From assembly GCA_026014705.1 (NCBI GenBank), contig JAOZHU010000013.1, positions 1 to 33,558 on the forward strand: a stretch of DNA of 33,558 bases. Direction: 5' to 3'. Each line of letters starts with the position of its first letter. Positions within the stretch are counted from its first letter, which is position 1. The translations under genes and the position numbers were made by a program. This DNA comes from Candidatus Bathyarchaeota archaeon. Its GTDB lineage: Archaea > Thermoproteota > Bathyarchaeia > Bathyarchaeales > Bathycorpusculaceae. Below, piece after piece: positions 24,420 to 31,860 of this stretch. Below the pieces are notes generated by a model. It made no database searches, was not told the DNA's origin, and was given only the letters and a program-made list of their open reading frames with translations.

Positions 24420-25799
24420 TCAGTTCTCTTCTTCATACGATAGCAGTTTTTGGTAGGCAAGCTTGCCTATTCCTGTTTGATAATTAATGCATAAGTTCCA
24501 ATTGCTTTCAGAGATCGCATCTGGGGCTTCACTGCTTGACCAGAGCCAAGCTAAGCATCCAGAGATGTGTAAAGAGACATAAAGGCTCAGCATTTTATCA
24601 AAATCTTTTGCTTGAGTTGTTTCATCATCTGCTTTTGAGCCGAACTCGGTAATCCACACCTGTTTATTCCTCTGGAAGGAACCCAGCACGTTGGTGGTCG
24701 TTATATTTAGCCATATCTCTTCAAAGTTAGGCTGTTGTGGACTGTAAGCGTTAAAGCTGATGAAATCCAACGTGTTAAAGATTCTCTGGTCCCATCCCCA
24801 ATCATCAACAAAAATATTCTTCATTCTCGGTACTCCATCTGAAGCTGTACCTATATGCGTGTTGACAAATCTGATTGTGACTGGCCGCCCATCTAGCACT
24901 TTAACTACGTTTGACAGCTCTTGAAACAGGTTAATGAAATTTTCCTTTTGATCAACGTCTTCAAAAGGCGCAGGTAACTCATGTGGCCAGTACCAAGGTT
25001 CATTTAGAATTGCCCACGCCCAAATCCCTGGAGTGCCAGCCAGATAGCTAACCGTGTGAGTGAACATGTCAACGAAAGCCTCTCTCATTTCGTCGCTCCT
25101 AACAATCGCTATTCCAGTGTTATTTCCCGTCACAGGATCAATCACGTAGTCAGGCGTACACCATGGGCTGTCACTTCCCCACAATGTATGAAATGTCACA
25201 AGAACTTTGATGCCATTCTGATTGGCTATGTTTATAACACGTTTAACATTAGTCAAAAAAGTATCACCATATGGGCTCTTATCAGGGTGAACCCCATCAT
25301 AGCTTCCCCGTGTATGCCCTTCCAAACGATACCAGTATAGGCTTAGACTAATAACCTCAATACCGTCCTGTCTAAAACGTGAAAAATCTCTTTCCAAAAT
25401 AGCATCCGACAGAGACTTATTTGAATACATGTGATACGCCGATAGATAATTTAACCCCTTTGCAATGTGTGTTGTCTCATTACCAAGTTTAAGACGCATA
25501 GTAACGACCGAACTACCCGTTTCAAGCGCGCTCTCGCTCTGCAGTTCATTCTGGTCAATGGTCGTTTGATAACCGTTCGAGTTATCGCAGGCTCCTGGAG
25601 AACTGCTCTTACCCTCAATATGCGTAGCGCTGTCTGAGACTAATAACTGCGAGTTATTCTCGGCGGTTAACATTTGGCCTTGCGTCGAAGTTTTTGGAAA
25701 ATTATAATCGCACAACTGGCTTCCTGTTGTGAGAAAACCTGAAAAGAACAAAACGCCAACGATTATAAGGACACAAATACAACTTGCTTTCAAATTCAT
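24420..25799 (-). CDS. Secreted GH5-like glycoside hydrolase
   Basis: The 459-residue protein begins with a signal peptide or membrane anchor (hydrophobic residues 8-24). A low-complexity region rich in Ser, Thr and Asn (about 30-105) follows. The TIM barrel starts at GLNYLSAYHM (115). WAILNEPWYW holds the Asn266-Glu267 acid/base pair, and WITEFGSK holds Glu385 as likely nucleophile; both are the expected clan A positions. It should cleave a beta-linked glycan outside the cell. It is the only minus-strand gene of the glycan locus and lies divergent to the flippase. Processing the locus's own polymer or scavenging are both possible. Confidence 0.85.
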   Translation of the reverse strand: MNLKASCICVLIIVGVLFFSGFLTTGSQLCDYNFPKTSTQGQMLTAENNSQLLVSDSATHIEGKSSSPGACDNSNGYQTTIDQNELQSESALETGSSVVTMRLKLGNETTHIAKGLNYLSAYHMYSNKSLSDAILERDFSRFRQDGIEVISLSLYWYRLEGHTRGSYDGVHPDKSPYGDTFLTNVKRVINIANQNGIKVLVTFHTLWGSDSPWCTPDYVIDPVTGNNTGIAIVRSDEMREAFVDMFTHTVSYLAGTPGIWAWAILNEPWYWPHELPAPFEDVDQKENFINLFQELSNVVKVLDGRPVTIRFVNTHIGTASDGVPRMKNIFVDDWGWDQRIFNTLDFISFNAYSPQQPNFEEIWLNITTTNVLGSFQRNKQVWITEFGSKADDETTQAKDFDKMLSLYVSLHISGCLAWLWSSSEAPDAISESNWNLCINYQTGIGKLAYQKLLSYEEEN

Positions 25800-26048
25800 C
25801 GTCTGCCCTCTTGTTTCTGGTTTTTCTTGGAATCGCCCCGTGTTGAAAGTATGTCACGATATATCATTTCTTCAAACAGCCTTCATGTATTGCTCAAAGT
25901 TGGCGTGCACATGTTCATTATCAACGGGTAAACAAACACACTATTATATCTTATGATTTAAGATTAGTCATTTGGGATCACACTGTAACAAACGCAGAAC
26001 ACCAAAAAACTCCACGGCAGACTAAAAGATAAAAAGTTCTTGATTTTT

Positions 26049-27635
26049 ATGACCGATGAACTATCACGAGTAACCGAAGACTCGGCACGTGGCGGCTTCT
26101 TCCTCTTCTCAGGCGCAACAACAGCCACCATAATAATGGCCCTATCCGCTATACTCGTAGGAAGGCTGTTAGGTCCAGAGCTATATGGACAATACAACCT
26201 CGTCCTGGTAATCCCCAATCTCCTGCTGCTATTTACGGACCTGGGCATCAACGCGGGCATAACAAAATACGCAGCAAGCCTACGGACTGAAGGACTACCC
26301 GACCGCATTCCAGCAATAATCCGCCACGGCATGCTCCTACGCCTGATCACAGGCACAGCCGCAGTAATGCTGAGCATAACCTTCACAAACGTGTTCACAG
26401 CACTCATCAACAGACCAGACCTAGCAAGCTACATCCAACTGACCTCAATCCTCGTAATCTTCCAAGTAATATACACAACCGCAAACTCAGCCTTCGTAGG
26501 CATAGACAAATCAGAATACTCAGCACTAACAACAAACATCCAAGCCATCGCAAAAACAATACTGCAAATCACACTCGTAATTTTAGGATTCAGCCTAACC
26601 GGCGCTTTAATTGGCACAATAGGCGGCTTCGCCATCGCAGCAGCCCTCTCCAGCACCATACTATTCCTTAAACTTCTAAGACCCACACAAAAAACTCAAA
26701 ATACACAAACAAGCTATGCCCAAAACCTCAAGCTTCTAACACGCTACGGCGCGCCACTGTACGTAGCCGTCGTGCTAACAGGCTTAATCCCGCTTTACCA
26801 GCAAATAATCCTCGCCTTCTTTGCCCCCGACACCGCCATAGGCAACTTTAAGGCAGCCACAAACTTCGTCGCCCTGCTCACCATAATAGCAACAGCAATA
26901 ACAACCGCGCTGCTCCCAGCCTTCTCAAAACTTGAACATTCGGCAGAAAAAATAAACGCTTTCTTCAAAAAAGCAAACAAATACACCTGCATCATAATAG
27001 TGCCCACCACAACCCTCGTCATCCTATTCTCTCAACAAATAGTCCAACTGCTCTACGGCACCACATACGATTCAGCCGCACTATTCCTGTCCGTAAGCGC
27101 ACTAATCTACTTCCTCGCAATAATCGGGCACCTAAGCCTAACAAGTCTATTCAACGGCCTAGGAAAAACCCGCCTAACACTCTACGCAACAATCATAAAC
27201 TTCATAACCCTCACAATCCTGTCGCCTCTGCTTGCACAAGCATACAGCGTTATAGGCGCCATCGCTGCCTCGTTAATCGCAGGGTTCTCCGCAGCCGTAT
27301 ACGCAGCAATCACCGCGGTGCGGAAGCTAAGAATCCAATTCGAATTCAAGAAAACAATAACCGTCTACATAATCTCTGCTATATCAAGCATACCCGCCAT
27401 AAGCCTAATACTCTACACGTCACTTTCGCCTACCGCGGTCCTGATAGTCGGAGCGCTCAGCTACCTGATCATCTACGCCACGCTCATGCCCATAATGCGC
27501 ACCGTCGACCAAACCGAACTAGAAGCACTAACAAAGATAACAGGAAGAATACCGCTACTCAGGTGGCTCGCCAAACCACTACTCAAATACCAACTCCAAA
27601 CCCTACTCCTAATCGATAAAACCTCAAAAACCTAA
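26049..27635 (+). CDS. Oligosaccharide flippase (Wzx/AglR-like, MOP superfamily)
   Basis: The 528-residue protein has about 13-14 membrane helices. Its N-terminal segment (GGFFLFSGATTATIIMALSAIL, then RLLGPELYGQYNLVLVIPNLL and TDLGINAGITKYAA) matches Wzx-like polysaccharide flippases, which move lipid-linked oligosaccharides across the membrane. The ATG at 26049 is chosen because GATAAAAAG at 26027-26035 would place the transcript start close to it, giving a leaderless mRNA. An in-frame TTG at 26040 is less likely. Codons are A/C-rich, in clear contrast with the T-rich genes at 15178-24270, so the gene may have a different history from the rest of the locus. Confidence 0.9.
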   Translation: MTDELSRVTEDSARGGFFLFSGATTATIIMALSAILVGRLLGPELYGQYNLVLVIPNLLLLFTDLGINAGITKYAASLRTEGLPDRIPAIIRHGMLLRLITGTAAVMLSITFTNVFTALINRPDLASYIQLTSILVIFQVIYTTANSAFVGIDKSEYSALTTNIQAIAKTILQITLVILGFSLTGALIGTIGGFAIAAALSSTILFLKLLRPTQKTQNTQTSYAQNLKLLTRYGAPLYVAVVLTGLIPLYQQIILAFFAPDTAIGNFKAATNFVALLTIIATAITTALLPAFSKLEHSAEKINAFFKKANKYTCIIIVPTTTLVILFSQQIVQLLYGTTYDSAALFLSVSALIYFLAIIGHLSLTSLFNGLGKTRLTLYATIINFITLTILSPLLAQAYSVIGAIAASLIAGFSAAVYAAITAVRKLRIQFEFKKTITVYIISAISSIPAISLILYTSLSPTAVLIVGALSYLIIYATLMPIMRTVDQTELEALTKITGRIPLLRWLAKPLLKYQLQTLLLIDKTSKT

Positions 27636-27763
27636 AAATAGCCTGTGATTCTTCACGAGGTTCACAATAAAGTCTTTATGTAGTTTAAAGTTGGTCACAC
27701 ATTGCAGCCGCACATAAGCACAAAAAGTATGCACATACGCTAAAATGACCACTGTTTTAACTG

Positions 27764-27778
27764 CCTCCCGTAAGGAGG
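27764..27778. other. Short inverted repeat CCTCC/GGAGG
   Basis: CCTCC (27764-27768) and GGAGG (27774-27778) surround CGTAA, upstream of the AbrB-like gene. It could fold in RNA, but the predicted promoter (TTATTAATG, 27801-27809) lies after it, so its role is unclear. Confidence 0.2.
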
Positions 27779-27845
27779 AAATCAAGCGTTTCCGACAATG
27801 CTTATTAATGTAAGACAATCCATACTTTGTTGGGTGAAATCGATT

Positions 27846-28106
27846 TTGGTAGAAACAGTCACAGTAACTTCCAAAGGTCAAGTAACTATTCCTTCAAAAC
27901 TGAGAAAAGAACTAAAAATAGCCGAAGGAGAGAAACTCCTAATTGTCCGCGACGCAGACACCATCAGGATTATTCCCCTACCAAAGTTATCAAAGCTAGC
28001 CGGTGTTGACCAAGACCTTTTCAAGGGCAGAAAAACCTCAAAAGAAATCGAGGCTAACCGGAATGAGTGGACCAAGGAATTTGAGAAACGAATCCAGCAA
28101 GCCTAA
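27846..28106 (+). CDS. AbrB/SpoVT-family antitoxin (VapB/MazE-like)
   Basis: From the TTG at 27846 the protein has 86 residues and begins VETVTVTSKGQVTIPSKLRKEL, the swapped-hairpin AbrB DNA-binding domain. GEKLLIVRDADTIRIIPLPK follows, with a C-terminal helix (SKEIEANRNEWTKEFEKR) that would bind the toxin. GGGTGAA eight bases upstream supports TTG; an ATG at 27798 would add residues unlike any AbrB. The antitoxin overlaps the next gene, a PIN toxin, so they form a VapBC pair. Palindrome-poor but TATA-like sequence at 27801-27809 is a candidate promoter. Confidence 0.87.
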   Translation: MVETVTVTSKGQVTIPSKLRKELKIAEGEKLLIVRDADTIRIIPLPKLSKLAGVDQDLFKGRKTSKEIEANRNEWTKEFEKRIQQA

Positions 28107-28524
28107 AATCCTCTTAGACACAAAGCCCCTCATCAAATTTTTCGCAAAAGAGGAAGGCTGGGAACCCATCCAGAAAATCCTATCCATGATAGAAGACGAG
28201 AAAATAGAGGCATCAATAAGCGTGGTCACACTGACAGAAATCCAATACGAATACATGCAGGAAAGAAGAGCCGATTTGGCAAAAACCAGAACTGAACAAC
28301 TTAGGTACACGGCGTACATCAAAAAACTTGAAATCAATGAAGAAACCGCCATCAAAGCTGGAGAATTCAAAGGCAAATACCATATTCCCATCGCCGACGC
28401 ATTTATAGCAGCCTCAGCATACTACACAAAATCAATCGTAATCAGCGACGACGCAGACTTCAAAAAAATATCAGAAATCGAAACCCGAACAGAAGAAGAG
28501 TTCAACACACACATCTCAACATAG
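28063..28524 (+). CDS. PIN-domain VapC-type ribonuclease toxin
   Basis: From the ATG at 28063 the product has 153 residues; a TTG at 28081 is an equal alternative, because KPKILLDTKPLIKFF, the start of the PIN domain, follows shortly after. Acidic sites appear as LLDTK, TLTEIQYEYM, IPIADAFIAASA and VISDDADF, so the catalytic set seems complete. The gene overlaps the AbrB-type antitoxin gene by over 20 bases, typical of translationally coupled VapBC pairs. The predicted activity is Mg2+-dependent cleavage of specific RNA, often tRNA or rRNA. Confidence 0.87.
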   Translation: MSGPRNLRNESSKPKILLDTKPLIKFFAKEEGWEPIQKILSMIEDEKIEASISVVTLTEIQYEYMQERRADLAKTRTEQLRYTAYIKKLEINEETAIKAGEFKGKYHIPIADAFIAASAYYTKSIVISDDADFKKISEIETRTEEEFNTHIST

Positions 28525-28711
28525 ACATCTAACCCTCGCAAAAAGAGTCACAGAATTGCCCGCCAAAGAAGAACGCTAAACACCAAGATTATGGTCGCGA
28601 ATAGCCCTGCGTTCCATCAGGTTCTGACATATTAATTTTTTCAAAATTTTGCTTTTATCCCTGCAACAACCTAATCCAAGTGTCAACACCAGAGTCCTTG
28701 GAGGCGATAGC

Positions 28712-28831
28712 ATGAAACTCTACTACTGCGAAAACTGCAAACACGCAATGCTGGAAACGCGACAAGCCCTACGCCACAGGCTGCGTCACCTAACCCACAA
28801 AATAAAACACGCAGAATACGAAGGAACATAA
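28712..28831 (+). CDS. 39-residue single C2H2 zinc-finger protein
   Basis: The miniprotein begins MKLYYCENCKHAMLETRQAL and carries Cys6, Cys9, His22 and His26, which is exactly C-x2-C-x12-H-x3-H. That spacing is the classical C2H2 zinc finger. GGAGG at 28698-28702 gives a strong ribosome-binding site nine bases before the ATG, so the short gene is likely translated. An in-frame TTG or CTG extension upstream lacks such support. Stand-alone archaeal C2H2 miniproteins are known but their targets mostly are not. It lies between two AbrB/VapC pairs; nothing shows that it belongs to either. Confidence 0.75.
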   Translation: MKLYYCENCKHAMLETRQALRHRLRHLTHKIKHAEYEGT

Positions 28832-28947
28832 CGCAACCGCCCTCCGCACCATATGCGCCTAAGTGTCAAACAGGAAAATGATCGCGCTAACAAAAACGTG
28901 GGAATATTTATGTAAGTGGGAAAATTGTGGATTTGTGGGAAAAAGAG

Positions 28948-29199
28948 ATGAGCGTGACCACAGCCAAAGTCGACGAAAAAGGCAGAATAATAATCCCAAA
29001 AAAAATCAGGAAAACAACTAACCTCAAAAAAGGCAGCGCAGTAACCATCAAAACCAAAGGAAAAACCATAATAATTGAGCCACTGGAGCCAGTCGCTGAC
29101 AAATACTACGGAGCCTTTAAAATAGACAAATGGCCCGCAAACATAGACGAATTCACAGTCGAGGTCACAAAGCAATGGTGGAAAACTCAACATACGTAG
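28948..29199 (+). CDS. AbrB/SpoVT-family antitoxin (VapB/MazE-like)
   Basis: From the ATG at 28948 the product has 83 residues. It starts MSVTTAKVDEKGRIIIPKKIR, continues GSAVTIKTKGKTIIIEPLEP and ends with a toxin-binding tail (WPANIDEFTVEVTKQWWK). This is a second AbrB-type DNA-binding antitoxin, distinct in sequence from the one at 27846. A GTG at 28927 is in frame and would add seven residues. ATATTTATG at 28905-28913 may be the TATA box. The gene overlaps the start of the next PIN gene (29175) by 25 bases. Confidence 0.87.
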   Translation: MSVTTAKVDEKGRIIIPKKIRKTTNLKKGSAVTIKTKGKTIIIEPLEPVADKYYGAFKIDKWPANIDEFTVEVTKQWWKTQHT

Positions 29200-29626
29200 A
29201 CACCAACATATTCATACGCTGGCTGGGAAAACACATAGAATTCGGCGAAGCAGCCTACAACTGGATCAAAAAAAAATTGAGCGCTCACAAAGCGGAACCT
29301 ACCTCACCTCCAGTTTGACCATCTACGAGACATTTATAATAATAGCAGGATTAACAGGCAAAAACCTCCGGGACAAAGCCTTTACCGAAGAAATCATAAC
29401 CGCAATAACCCACATAAAAAGCCTAGTAATTGAACCACTAAAAACCGAAGACTTCACCGCAGCAATGGCTCTAATGGACGAATACAACCTTGACGGTGAA
29501 GACGCGGTGCACTTGGCTGTAGCAATTAGAGCAGGCGCACAAGAAATCTTGTCAAACGACAAAGACTTTGATGTTACATCAATGAAAAAAAGTAGAAGTG
29601 CAGGAAAACTGCAACACTGCAGTTGA
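29175..29626 (+). pseudogene. PIN-domain VapC-type toxin split by a frameshift at an A9 run
   Basis: The first frame (ATG at 29175) encodes MVENSTYVDTNIFIRWLGK, the start of a PIN domain, but runs off into KAEPTSPPV and stops at 29318. The other frame encodes RSQSGTYLTSSLTIYETF and the rest of the PIN domain (DGEDAVHLAVAIRAG, then ILSNDKDFD) to the TGA at 29626. The frames join smoothly if one A is added to the nine As at 29268-29276, or if ribosomes slip back one base there. All PIN motifs are then present. It may be a sequencing or assembly error, a decayed toxin, or a -1 programmed frameshift. Confidence 0.8.
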
Positions 29627-29885
29627 CCAAAAATTCACATGCAAAGCAATAAAAGCTGGATATAAAAGAAGCAAAAAATGTGAAACGCGCAAAACCCTTT
29701 ATTTCTGACCGAGAATATGCTTGCCCCTTAGCTGATGTTGCTTACAAACAAATCCGAGAAGCGTTACTCTAACAATGTAACAGCGCCATATTCTACATGA
29801 ACTATTGACGCGAGCTAACTCTGAAAAGCGAAAGTGCCCTTTTCTCATTCAGAAATTCATACCCAACAGCCAACAGCAACAAGGT
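29627..29885. other. Gene-free spacer between convergent toxin genes
   Basis: No gene or clear structural element was seen. It separates the frameshifted PIN gene on the plus strand from a PIN gene on the minus strand. Confidence 0.3.
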
Positions 29886-30293
29886 TTAGCCTATCCACAG
29901 CGTTTCACTGATATCCCTGAAGTGCTCGTCACCTGTGACTATTTTGGCGTCAAACGTCCTTGCCGTTGCTAAGACTATTGCGTCGAAGAGACTTGGCGTT
30001 TTAAGCCCGTCTCTTTTGGCTTTGTCAGCGAGTTCCATGTAGCATTTTGCGGATTCAATCGCTATATCTTTGTCGATGGATACTATGTCTGAAATTTCTT
30101 CTATTGCAACTAAGCGTTCACGGATTATGCTTTCTTCAACGCCTTCCCTGAGATACTTGCGCGCTATTTCAGCAATAACAGTATCTGTAGTGAACGTTTC
30201 TTCGGCTTTTTGGATGATTTCGCGTGCTTTTTCTCCGCTCTTGCTTCCGATAAAGATTTCAACCCATGCGTAGGCGTCAATTACGGTCTTCAC
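29886..30293 (-). CDS. PIN-domain VapC-type ribonuclease toxin
   Basis: The 135-residue protein has a complete PIN pattern: TVIDAYAWVEIF at the N-terminus, TVIAEIARKYL near 40, TPSLFDAIVLATA near 100 and IVTGDEHFRD near 118. The ATG at 30293 gives MKTVIDAYAW. Its start overlaps the end of an RHH-type antitoxin gene upstream on the same strand by 17 bases, the classical VapBC order. Predicted activity is Mg2+-dependent RNA cleavage held in check by the antitoxin. Confidence 0.88.
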   Translation of the reverse strand: MKTVIDAYAWVEIFIGSKSGEKAREIIQKAEETFTTDTVIAEIARKYLREGVEESIIRERLVAIEEISDIVSIDKDIAIESAKCYMELADKAKRDGLKTPSLFDAIVLATARTFDAKIVTGDEHFRDISETLWIG

Positions 30294-30486
30294 CGCGATC
30301 CTCCTCTGAGAAAGCTTTTATTTTTCCTTTGTCCACGCCGAAGGCGTCGTTGAGCCTCCCTTTGCGTTGTTGCGCGGCAAACACTCGTATTGTCTCGTCA
30401 AGAGTCTGTGTATGCAGCTTTCGTTGTAGCCTTTCCAGCATTCTAAGCGTATTCCTTGAGACCCTTACGGTTGTGGTTTTGCTCAT
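30277..30486 (-). CDS. Ribbon-helix-helix-type VapB antitoxin
   Basis: From the ATG at 30486 the protein has 69 residues: MSKTTTVRVSRNTLRMLERLQ, then TLDETIRVFAAQQRKG and an acidic tail ending SEEDRGEDRN. A basic strand and two helices match ribbon-helix-helix antitoxins; the tail would neutralise the toxin. Extending upstream to 30534 would add a Tyr/Ile/Cys-rich segment (YLYTCILYT) that is really promoter and operator DNA. The gene overlaps the downstream PIN gene by 17 bases. A perfect palindrome at 30499-30519, just before the ATG, is a likely binding site for the pair. Confidence 0.82.
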   Translation of the reverse strand: MSKTTTVRVSRNTLRMLERLQRKLHTQTLDETIRVFAAQQRKGRLNDAFGVDKGKIKAFSEEDRGEDRN

Positions 30487-30498
30487 AGCCTTCACAAC

Positions 30499-30519
30499 AC
30501 TTGTATATAATATACAAGT
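30499..30519. promoter_or_regulatory. Perfect 21-bp palindromic operator of the RHH/VapC pair
   Basis: ACTTGTATAT and ATATACAAGT are perfect inverse complements around a central A. On the minus strand the palindrome lies 13 bases before the antitoxin ATG (30486), directly after TATA-like CTTATATAC (30519-30527). This is the usual place for VapBC autorepression. Confidence 0.65.
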
Positions 30520-30534
30520 ATATAAGTATATCAC

Positions 30535-30865
30535 GGGTTTACGTCAACACGTGAAACGCGGAAGTCCCCGACTTCCAAAAACAACAATACAAGCTATACC
30601 GCAACACCGCCCCACGAAGCTTATAAAGCACCAATCAAAAAACAAACTAAGCCAATTTCACCCATTATCACAAAAAAATAGAACACACTTCAGAAAAGCC
30701 GAGAAGATGCAGGCTTTTGCCGAACAGAGAGAAGAGTAGCCAAAACCGAAACCCATATCTTCAGTTCTCAAACTAAGACCATTCAGGTTACTACAACCGA
30801 ACAGAAAAACATTAACATCTCTTAAAAACGCAAAAAAACGAGGCAACCAAAAAGGAGAAACACAG
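30535..30865. other. Intergenic region with a hairpin and promoter elements
   Basis: No convincing gene occurs in these 331 bases. GGAAGTC (30560-30566) and GACTTCC (30570-30576) form a perfect seven-pair stem with a CCC loop. CTTATAAAG at 30617-30625 is a TATA-like box facing the membrane-protein gene and would start a transcript near 30648. AAGGAG at 30851-30856 is the ribosome-binding site of the gene at 30866. Confidence 0.4.
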
Positions 30866-31627
30866 ATGAAAAAAACCAGCAAAATAGCCGTATTCACGAT
30901 GTTGACATTAGGCATAAGCCTAACTGCAGCGTCTGCGGTGTACGTTTCGTCATTCTTAGCAATACTCGGCGTAGCAATAATCTTCTGGGGCGCCATACTA
31001 CTCTACATAACGCCAACCAAGCAAGTACCCTTAACCCTGCTAACCGCCTCAGCAACGGCAAACTCAGGCAACATCGAAAGAATACTAGCCGAGCACAGTC
31101 TAACGCACAAGGGCATTTACCTCCCGCCGAAAAACCTTACTGATATTGAATTAAGCCTCACGTTTATCCCGAAAAAGCCGAACACGCCATTGCCGATTCG
31201 CGAAGGCACACTCGACGAAAAACTGACCTCTCCAACAACAAGCGGCGTGTTCCTAACCCCTCCAGGCTTAGCGTTATCGAAGCTGTTTGAGCAGGAACTC
31301 GGCGTATCCTTCACAAAAACCAACTTGAAATACTTGCAAGAAAAAATGCCCAGTCTTCTCGTCGAAAACATGGGTTTAGCAGAAAACGTGGACATCCAAA
31401 CCCAAAGCGACACAATAACGGTTGAAATAGCCAACAGCCTATTCAGCAGCGTCTGCCAAGAAACCAGAAAACTGCCACTAACACATAACGCTGTCGGCTG
31501 TCTCCTGCCCAGCGCCATCGCATGCGCTTTCGCCAAAGCAACTGGAAAGCCAATTGTGATAGATGATGAAAGACAAGGCACAGACGACAACACAACCACA
31601 ATCGAATACCGCGTCTTGGAGGAATAG
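30866..31627 (+). CDS. Membrane protein of unknown function; frame continues beyond a TAG
   Basis: The 253-residue product has two N-terminal membrane helices (residues 7-30 and 32-49, ending LLYITPT). A soluble region follows (ERILAEHSLTHKGIYLPP, GVFLTPPGLALSKLFEQELG, THNAVGCLLPSAIACAFAKATGKPI), finishing IEYRVLEE before TAG at 31625-31627. AAGGAGAAACAC precedes the ATG. I recognise no named domain; similar proteins occur near archaeal surface-glycan genes. After the TAG the same frame stays open for another 71 codons with membrane helices, so the true protein may be longer. It begins an operon with the DUF1616-type gene at 31861. Confidence 0.72.
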   Translation: MKKTSKIAVFTMLTLGISLTAASAVYVSSFLAILGVAIIFWGAILLYITPTKQVPLTLLTASATANSGNIERILAEHSLTHKGIYLPPKNLTDIELSLTFIPKKPNTPLPIREGTLDEKLTSPTTSGVFLTPPGLALSKLFEQELGVSFTKTNLKYLQEKMPSLLVENMGLAENVDIQTQSDTITVEIANSLFSSVCQETRKLPLTHNAVGCLLPSAIACAFAKATGKPIVIDDERQGTDDNTTTIEYRVLEE

Positions 31628-31843
31628 GAAACGCAGCTTCCGCCGCTCACGTTTACAGATGCGAGCATACTGTGCACAATAGGCGCAATAGTCCTCTTAG
31701 TAACCGTAGAATTGACTTCGCCGTATTATGGCATAACTAACCTTGCTGTGAACAGGAAAAACCTAAAGAACGCGGCATTCGCGGTAAGCGCAGCCTTTTT
31801 AGTCACAATCGCAGTAAGAGTAATCAGCATACTCACATCGTAA
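31628..31843 (+). CDS. In-frame continuation after TAG: two-helix membrane segment
   Basis: These 71 codons follow the TAG directly, in the same frame, and read ETQLPPLTFTDASILCTIGA then VLLVTVELTSPYYG. A basic loop NRKNLKNAAFAV and a second helix end at TAA 31841-31843. It has normal codon use and looks like a genuine C-terminal membrane part. No ATG, GTG or TTG precedes the TTG at 31712, which is inside the first helix. GGAGGA at 31618-31623 lies seven bases before ACG at 31631, so reinitiation at a non-standard codon is possible. Readthrough of TAG or a recent nonsense mutation are the other options. The next gene starts 17 nt later. Confidence 0.6.
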   Translation, partial: ETQLPPLTFTDASILCTIGAIVLLVTVELTSPYYGITNLAVNRKNLKNAAFAVSAAFLVTIAVRVISILTS

Positions 31844-31860
31844 CCGCTGAGGACGAAACT

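Noticed and set aside
30266-30739. 157-codon plus-strand frame opposite the RHH antitoxin
   Set aside because: It is antisense to the antitoxin and runs through its promoter palindrome; composition is Arg/Ser-rich without a domain.
31628-31843. Genome-wide recoding of TAG as the reason for the continued frame
   Set aside because: Several other genes here (ending at 3808, 9041, 9378, 13137, 28524, 29199, 32478) use TAG as an apparently normal stop, so any readthrough must be local.
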